DNA from: Candidatus Saccharimonadia bacterium
GTDB lineage: Bacteria > Patescibacteriota > Saccharimonadia > Saccharimonadales > Saccharimonadaceae
Direction: 5' to 3'
Assembly: GCA_023262335.1 (NCBI GenBank)
Contig: JALRBE010000008.1
Span: 1-24,063, forward strand
Length of the DNA stretch: 24,063 nt
This document shows positions 19,927 to 24,063 of this stretch, in pieces. Within the stretch, counting starts at the first letter, position 1; every line of letters starts with the position of its first letter. Under the pieces are notes generated by a model that was not told where the DNA came from, made no database searches, and saw nothing but the letters and a program-made list of their open reading frames with translations. Made by a program: the position numbers and the translations under genes.

Positions 19927-21351
19927 ATGAACGCACCGCTGAAAAACTTTTTGGAGCTGACATATGACGAGCTCGAAGACATGAATTTGAAAGCGCGGGA
20001 CATAAAGGATCCCGCGAAGGCCGAAGCGCAGCATGTCGCGTACCTGGCAAAAGAAAAGCGTATCAAAGCGGTCACCGTATGCTTTTCTGACCTTGAGGGC
20101 AGGCTGCACATGCTCGATTACAACAAACAATTCTTCTTGGATTCGCTGAGCAACCTGACCTTCGACGGCTCGTCGATCCGCGGCTTTTCAGAACTGCACG
20201 AATCCGACCTTAGGCTTGTGGTCGATTGGACGAGCATCACGTTCCTGCCGTCCGACATATTCGGGCCGGGGAAGGTGCTCGTTTTCGCGAACATATGCGG
20301 TCGCGATCTCAAGCCGTACGAATCTGACTTCAGAGGCCGACTGCAGGCGTACATGGACGACATCAAGGCCAGTCGCGGCCTGGAAGCCTACATGGCACCA
20401 GAGATAGAAGGATTCCTGATGGCTGGCGTGGACGCCGAACAGACATTCGACAAGAAAGTCGGTTTCACGCTCGTAAGCACCGGCGGGTACTACCATTCGC
20501 TGCCGCTCGACGAACTGCGCATGTTCATTGACCGTACGGCCGAAGCCATCCGCGCCATGGGGTTCAAAAACGAAAAGGACCACGCGGAAGTCGCCCCGTC
20601 GCAGTTCGAAATCAACTTCAGCTACACGAACGTGGTGCGTGCCTGCGACCAAGTGCTCATTTACAAGCTGGTTTGCCGCCAGGTCGCGGAACAAATGGGC
20701 ATGACCGCGACGTTCCTGCCAAAACCGAAACAAAACATCAACGGCTGCGGCATGCATACGAACGTCTCGCTCAGCAAGAACGGCAAAAACATATTCTACG
20801 ACAAAAAAGGTCAGGACGGCCTGAGCAAAGACGGCTGGGACTTTTTGACAAAAATCCTTAACCGGGCACCGGAATTGTGCTTGACGTTCAACAGCAGCGT
20901 CAACGCGTATCGGCGGCTCGACCCGAACTTCGAAGCGCCAAACCAAATCAAAGTATCGGCCAACGACCGCGGCTCGATGATCCGTATTCCGCTCGCGAAC
21001 GAAAAAACCGCGCGCATCGAAGTACGTTCCGTAGCGCCGGACAGCAACCCGTACTTGGCGCTCTACAGCTTGCTGCGAACCGGCATTGACGACGCGTTGC
21101 CTGCCGCCGAAAAATCCGACCGGCGTTCGCGCATGCGATTCCTGCCTGGCACTATCGGCGATGCGATCCGGGTCTTCAAGGCTAGCGATTACATGACCGA
21201 ACTGCTCGGCGAAAGTACGAAAAGCAAATATGTCGACTGGAAGGTTGAGGTCGCGCACCGTAACCCACGCGAGCTCGGCACGAGCGTCAAGGACGCCGAG
21301 ATCCTTTACCACCACGAAGTCACGAACCAGTATCTTTGGAATCAGTTCTAG
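19927..21351 (+). CDS. glnA: Glutamine synthetase type I, divergent, 474 aa
   Basis: Makes glutamine from glutamate, ammonia and ATP. Seen: FDGSSIRGF (79-87), APEIEGF (metal ligands Glu159/Glu161), AEVAPSQFEINF (Glu221, Glu228), LPKPKQNINGCGMHTNVSL (His277; usual wording GSGMH), NAYRRLDPNFEAP, DRGSMIRIP and ARIEVRSVAPDSNPYLALYSLL. The adenylylation motif NLYDLP of GSI-beta is absent, so adenylyltransferase control is unlikely. Differences at several usually invariant positions (HHEVAP region, NRSASIRIP to DRGSMIRIP) place it in a divergent GS branch. Translation starts at 19927 behind AAAGGAG, 11 nt after amt, so imported ammonium can be assimilated directly. A strong hairpin follows. Confidence 0.95.
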   Translation: MNAPLKNFLELTYDELEDMNLKARDIKDPAKAEAQHVAYLAKEKRIKAVTVCFSDLEGRLHMLDYNKQFFLDSLSNLTFDGSSIRGFSELHESDLRLVVDWTSITFLPSDIFGPGKVLVFANICGRDLKPYESDFRGRLQAYMDDIKASRGLEAYMAPEIEGFLMAGVDAEQTFDKKVGFTLVSTGGYYHSLPLDELRMFIDRTAEAIRAMGFKNEKDHAEVAPSQFEINFSYTNVVRACDQVLIYKLVCRQVAEQMGMTATFLPKPKQNINGCGMHTNVSLSKNGKNIFYDKKGQDGLSKDGWDFLTKILNRAPELCLTFNSSVNAYRRLDPNFEAPNQIKVSANDRGSMIRIPLANEKTARIEVRSVAPDSNPYLALYSLLRTGIDDALPAAEKSDRRSRMRFLPGTIGDAIRVFKASDYMTELLGESTKSKYVDWKVEVAHRNPRELGTSVKDAEILYHHEVTNQYLWNQF

Positions 21352-21366
21352 GTACGCATCCAAATG

Positions 21367-21418
21367 AAAAGCTCCGCCCTTACTCCGTGCTGGCATGCAC
21401 GGAGCGGTGCGGAGCTTT
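21367..21418. terminator. Bidirectional terminator between glnA and the PE-PPE-like gene
   Basis: AAAAGCTCCGC (21367-21377) pairs with GCGGAGCTTT (21409-21418), with an inner helix CTCCGTG/CACGGAG. T-runs occur on both strands (CTTT on plus, CTTTTC on minus). Serves both convergent genes. Confidence 0.8.
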
Positions 21419-21424
21419 GTCGAT

Positions 21425-22909
21425 CTACTGCTCGGAACCTTCGCCGCCGTCCGACGAATCCTTGGATTCGGACGACGTGCCGGAGTCCTTGTCAGCCTTG
21501 TCGGCGGACTCGGATTCAGCCTGGCGGGACGGTCGGGCGATCGGCGTGAGCCGGTCGTCCTCCTCGCTTTTGTCGCCCCTGCCGATACCGAGCGAAGAAT
21601 CGTCGGCCGGTTCGGCGTCAAACGTCACGCTAGCTTCTTGCGGCTGCGTGACATCCAGAGTCACCAGCTCGTCCTCCTTGGACGACCGGTTTTGCACGGC
21701 GACTTCGGAACGTTCGGTCGTACCGATGGTCTCCTGGCGCGTTTCGGCGACAGGCGGCTCGGTCGGCTCCGGCACGGTTTCGGGCTCAGGTTCCGGAGCG
21801 CTCGGCTCAGGAGCAGCCTGACCAGCCGGCGCGACAGAAGCGTTCTCCAGCGCTTTGTCGATAGCCTCCTTGACCGGAGAAACCCCCGGAACCGACGGCT
21901 TCGACAGCGGTTGGTGCAAAATGAGCTGCACCGTGTGCTTGATCGCCTCGGCGATGCCCTCCATGGTGTAGCGGAGGCCCTGGACCATTTGCCCGGGGCT
22001 TGGCATGACCTGAAACGTCCCTTCGGACTCCAGCCCAAGCCGCATCATGCCACGCAGGACGTCGTCGATCGGCGTCAGCCATTCGGTCCTCAGGCCCTGC
22101 GAACGCAGCAGCAGGACGACGGGCGCGAGCAGGGGCACCCACTCGTTGTGGAGCGTCACCCTTGTCACATTGCCGTCGACCTCGACCACGTTGGCGGGGT
22201 CGGAGTAGTCGATTTCCATGATGTTGCCATGATAGAACACGAACCCCAGGACGAAATTGATCAGCAGGAACGGATCGAGCAAAAAGCGCGACGTGCCTAC
22301 CATCGGGTCGAATTGGTTACCGACCTCAAGGTACTGACCAGTTTCGGGCATGGGCGGCGCGCCGGGGTCGAGGCCGAACCACAGCACCGGCGTACCTTCG
22401 GAGAACCGTTCCAGGAACCCACGAGGACTCGACATCGAGATGCCAGTGATATTGGTGTAGCCAAGCCGGACGAGTTCCGCTGCCGCGACGGCGTTGACGA
22501 GCGCCCCTTGGGATCCCCCAAAAAGCACGACGTTCGCCGACGTGTCACCACGAGTCGCAGTGACGACGTAGGACACGATGCCCTCCGCGCCACCTTTGAC
22601 CGACTTCATCCCGCTGACCGCGCCCGGCATATTGCCGAGCCCGAGTTCACCCGGGTAGACCTCCGGGTTGACATTGAAGAACGTCTGGACGTCCGGGCGC
22701 ATGACGAGTTCTACGAGATCGCCGTTGCTGACGTGCCCGGCGCCTGCGATGGCAGCCGGAATGTTCGCCTTGTAGTTGGTGCCTGGCGTGTACGCGAAAT
22801 AAACGGCCGCGTTCGCGGTACCGCTCGAGCACAGTACTAAAGCCACCGTTACTACTCCCATGACGATCGTGGTGAGCAATCGTCGTGTTTTGCCGTAGCG
22901 TGGACGCAT
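21425..22909 (-). CDS. Secreted PE-PPE-domain-like serine hydrolase, 494 aa
   Basis: A cleavable signal peptide (basic start, hydrophobic 12-27, cut after TANA at about 34) precedes an alpha/beta-hydrolase-like domain (about 35-300). VVLFGGSQGALVNAV contains the nucleophile elbow GGSQG with Ser133; NQFDPM (Asp201) and FYHGNI (His227) are plausible partners. The opening YTPGTNY, the GxSQ elbow and the EWVPLLAP...LRSQGL segment resemble the PE-PPE domain (PF08237) of mycobacterial and related actinobacterial esterases. From about residue 360 to the end it is Pro/Glu/Ser/Asp-rich and disordered, without TM or wall anchor. A full SD AAAGGAGGT precedes the ATG at 22909. Likely an exported esterase acting on host envelope lipids; that substrate is inference. 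Confidence 0.8.
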   Translation of the reverse strand: MRPRYGKTRRLLTTIVMGVVTVALVLCSSGTANAAVYFAYTPGTNYKANIPAAIAGAGHVSNGDLVELVMRPDVQTFFNVNPEVYPGELGLGNMPGAVSGMKSVKGGAEGIVSYVVTATRGDTSANVVLFGGSQGALVNAVAAAELVRLGYTNITGISMSSPRGFLERFSEGTPVLWFGLDPGAPPMPETGQYLEVGNQFDPMVGTSRFLLDPFLLINFVLGFVFYHGNIMEIDYSDPANVVEVDGNVTRVTLHNEWVPLLAPVVLLLRSQGLRTEWLTPIDDVLRGMMRLGLESEGTFQVMPSPGQMVQGLRYTMEGIAEAIKHTVQLILHQPLSKPSVPGVSPVKEAIDKALENASVAPAGQAAPEPSAPEPEPETVPEPTEPPVAETRQETIGTTERSEVAVQNRSSKEDELVTLDVTQPQEASVTFDAEPADDSSLGIGRGDKSEEDDRLTPIARPSRQAESESADKADKDSGTSSESKDSSDGGEGSEQ

Positions 22910-22927
22910 GGAGCGTCCACCTCCTTT
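22901..22927 (-). promoter_or_regulatory. Strong SD next to a start-codon hairpin
   Basis: The SD AAAGGAGGT is at plus 22919-22927. TGGACGC (22901-22907) and GCGTCCA (22913-22919) form a 7-bp hairpin on the mRNA whose loop holds the first two bases of the ATG, with the third in the stem. The structure touches the SD end and may limit initiation. Confidence 0.5.
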
Positions 22928-23023
22928 CGGTTTAAGCAGATTGATCGATGAATACGTACGCTAGCGCTTCATCGCGACAACGTAGGCGAGCTAAGCCTCG
23001 TCTTTGAGCCATAACTTAATATA

Positions 23024-23052
23024 ATTATAGCATATTATTTGCTAAAAATCAA
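23024..23052 (-). promoter_or_regulatory. Promoter of the PE-PPE-like gene
   Basis: Minus strand TTGATT (plus 23047-23052), 17 nt, TATAAT (plus 23024-23029) with TGC before the -10. It gives a leader of about 105 nt, which contains a CGCTAGCG palindrome flanked by GATGAA/TTCATC. Sits 20 nt after the 6PGDH stop, so read-through is also possible. Confidence 0.75.
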
Positions 23053-23071
23053 TACTTTGACCGGGGTGGCG

Positions 23072-23980
23072 TTACTGGATACCGTTAATATCGTGACCAC
23101 CGAACTTGGCGCGCATGGCAGCAAGCAACTTGGTAGAGAAGTCGACGGAGCCTTGTTGCGACGCCAGGCGCACGTCGAACGACGCCTGAATAGCAGGCAT
23201 GGGGATGCCAAGCTCATTCGCGGTTTCAAGCGTCCAGCGCGCTTCGCCGCTTTCGGCGACGACACCGCTAATACCGTCCATTTCGGGGTTTTCGTGCAGC
23301 GCCTGCCGAGTGAGGTCGTTCAGCCAGCTGGTCACGACGCTCGACTGCTGCCAAATGTCACCGGCTGCCGCGAGATCGAGCTCTTTGTATGGCCCCTCTT
23401 TGAGAACGCGGTAGCCTTCGGCAAGCGACTGCATCATGCCGTATTCGATGGCGTTATGCACCATCTTCACGAAATGACCGGTACCGTTCGTCCCAAAGTA
23501 CTGGTGGCCGCCGCGAGGAACCGCAAGCGTGTCGAGCGCTGGAACGACCGCGTCGTACGAGTCCTTGTCGCCGCCGACCATCATGGAGAAACCGTTCGTA
23601 AGGCCCCAAACACCGCCACTGGTGCCGATGTCGAGGAATTTTACGCCTTTTGCGGCCGCCCGTTCGGCACGTGCCGCGTCGCCGCGGTAGTCGCTGTTGC
23701 CGCCGTCAATGATCGTACTGCCCGCAGGCAAAATTGCGAGCCACTCATCGACCTTCGCGTCGATGATTTCGGCAGGCAGCATGATCCATAACACGACAGG
23801 CTCGCCAGCGAACGCGTCGACGACCTCCTGGTCGGTGTACGCGGGAGTAGCGCCGTACGCCTTGGCCTCGTCGACCTTGTCGGCGCTACGGTTATGTGCC
23901 ACGACGTCGTGGCCGTTTTCTTGGAGTTTCTTCGCGATTTGGCCGCCCATGCGACCCAGTCCTGAAATAGCAATCTTCAT
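23072..23980 (-). CDS. gnd: 6-phosphogluconate dehydrogenase, short form, 302 aa
   Basis: Oxidatively decarboxylates 6-phosphogluconate to ribulose 5-phosphate. Start MKIAISGLGRMGGQIAKKL has the Rossmann GxGxxG; NRS after the second strand suggests NADP rather than NAD. Then IIDGGNSDYRGD, DIGTSGGVWGL (substrate loop), GHFVKMVHNAIEYGMMQ with the catalytic Lys and the substrate-binding Asn, and SGEARWT. About 300 residues corresponds to the short GntZ/YqeC-like class, which lacks the long C-terminal extension. The ATG at 23980 is chosen over an upstream in-frame start at 24052 because the sequence homology begins here and TATAAT lies 6 nt upstream, so the mRNA is probably leaderless. Supplies NADPH and pentose phosphate. 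Confidence 0.93.
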   Translation of the reverse strand: MKIAISGLGRMGGQIAKKLQENGHDVVAHNRSADKVDEAKAYGATPAYTDQEVVDAFAGEPVVLWIMLPAEIIDAKVDEWLAILPAGSTIIDGGNSDYRGDAARAERAAAKGVKFLDIGTSGGVWGLTNGFSMMVGGDKDSYDAVVPALDTLAVPRGGHQYFGTNGTGHFVKMVHNAIEYGMMQSLAEGYRVLKEGPYKELDLAAAGDIWQQSSVVTSWLNDLTRQALHENPEMDGISGVVAESGEARWTLETANELGIPMPAIQASFDVRLASQQGSVDFSTKLLAAMRAKFGGHDINGIQ

Positions 23981-23986
23981 ACCCCG

Positions 23987-23992
23987 ATTATA
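23987..23992 (-). promoter_or_regulatory. -10 box of gnd
   Basis: Minus strand TATAAT (plus 23987-23992), 6 nt before the ATG; the -35 is weak. Confidence 0.6.
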
Positions 23993-24015
23993 CAGCACCG
24001 AGGCCCCGAGTTGCG

Positions 24016-24024
24016 TGGTATGAT
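24016..24024 (+). promoter_or_regulatory. Extended -10 promoter of the last gene
   Basis: TGG precedes TATGAT (24019-24024), 7 nt before the ATG at 24032; divergent from gnd. Confidence 0.5.
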
Positions 24025-24031
24025 AAGCACT

Positions 24032-24063
24032 ATGAACGACACTAGCATCCACTCTTCAATCGC
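24032..24063 (+). CDS. Start of an unknown gene (partial)
   Basis: ATG at 24032 opens MNDTSIHSSI and runs off the window. Support is the extended -10 box 7 nt upstream and the typical leaderless spacing seen elsewhere in the window. No function can be given. Confidence 0.45.
   Translation, partial: MNDTSIHSSI

Noticed and set aside
20188..21621. Long minus-strand ORF (477 codons) opposite glnA.
   Set aside because: It runs through the bidirectional terminator and mirrors glnA; no homology-like features.
22826..22832. Lipoprotein signal in the PE-PPE-like protein (VALVLC near residue 27).
   Set aside because: The residue before Cys is Leu, not Gly/Ala/Ser, and a better signal-peptidase I site (TANA) follows.
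21395..22840. Plus-strand ORF (481 codons) opposite the PE-PPE-like gene.
   Set aside because: Arg/His/Asp-rich shadow frame starting inside a terminator; the minus strand has a signal peptide, SD and promoter.
1..24063. CRISPR arrays, insertion sequences, integrases, rRNA genes, prophage structural genes.
   Set aside because: No regularly spaced repeats, transposase or integrase motifs, or rRNA-like sequence were seen on either strand.
1..24063. Alternative genetic code (TGA as Gly).
   Set aside because: Several well-supported genes end with TGA next to terminators or the next start (117, 14721, 16668, 17767), and no conserved Gly is encoded by TGA.

Overview
The window reads as chromosomal DNA of a Patescibacteria (CPR) bacterium, most likely Candidatus Saccharibacteria (TM7). 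The case is indirect. There is moderately high GC with very AT-rich promoter islands, TGA used as an ordinary stop (which argues against Gracilibacteria and SR1), a tRNA-Gln with encoded CCA, many short orphan proteins, and a 240-residue protein whose look I associate from memory with Saccharibacteria. No marker gene such as 16S rRNA is present, so this is an inference.

Layout. 1-1578: end of an unknown gene, a two-gene operon of small unknown proteins, and a third unknown gene, each unit closed by a hairpin. 1577-2779 (-): tRNA-guanine transglycosylase with an altered nucleobase pocket. 2870-5590: orphan proteins, an apparently non-coding transcription unit (4026-4229), and a 56-residue minus-strand gene. 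5593-9888: HxlR-type regulator, OmpR-type response regulator, histidine kinase, and a MacB/FtsX-type ABC permease with its ATPase, closed by a strong hairpin. This resembles a sensor-plus-exporter module for envelope stress or antimicrobial compounds. 9986-14721: a 1566-residue SF1 (Dna2/Upf1-like) helicase-nuclease whose ATPase motifs are degenerate. 14818-15285: Gre-like transcription factor. 15349-15600: a broken tRNA-Gln copy followed by an intact tRNA-Gln(UUG). 15791-16822: the 240-residue protein, with hairpins before it and a 14-bp inverted repeat after it. 16846-18432: a 30-residue basic protein (-), a PP2C-type phosphatase and an unknown protein. 18530-21418: ammonium transporter plus glutamine synthetase operon. 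21425-23980 (-): a secreted PE-PPE-like serine hydrolase and a short 6-phosphogluconate dehydrogenase. 24032-end: start of another gene.

Two themes cross the window. First, promoters are unusually easy to read, and about seven genes start 6-7 nt after a -10 box without a Shine-Dalgarno sequence, which predicts leaderless mRNAs alongside ordinary SD-led genes. Second, nitrogen and glutamine functions lie within about 6 kb of each other (tRNA-Gln, Amt, GlnA).

The best candidates for something undescribed are the tRNA-Gln half-copy carrying a 12-nt perfect complement to the downstream tRNA anticodon arm, the motif-degenerate giant helicase-nuclease, the PE-PPE-like hydrolase in a presumed actinobacterial epibiont, and the leaderless/leader-peptide start architecture. 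No CRISPR array, insertion sequence, integrase or rRNA was seen.
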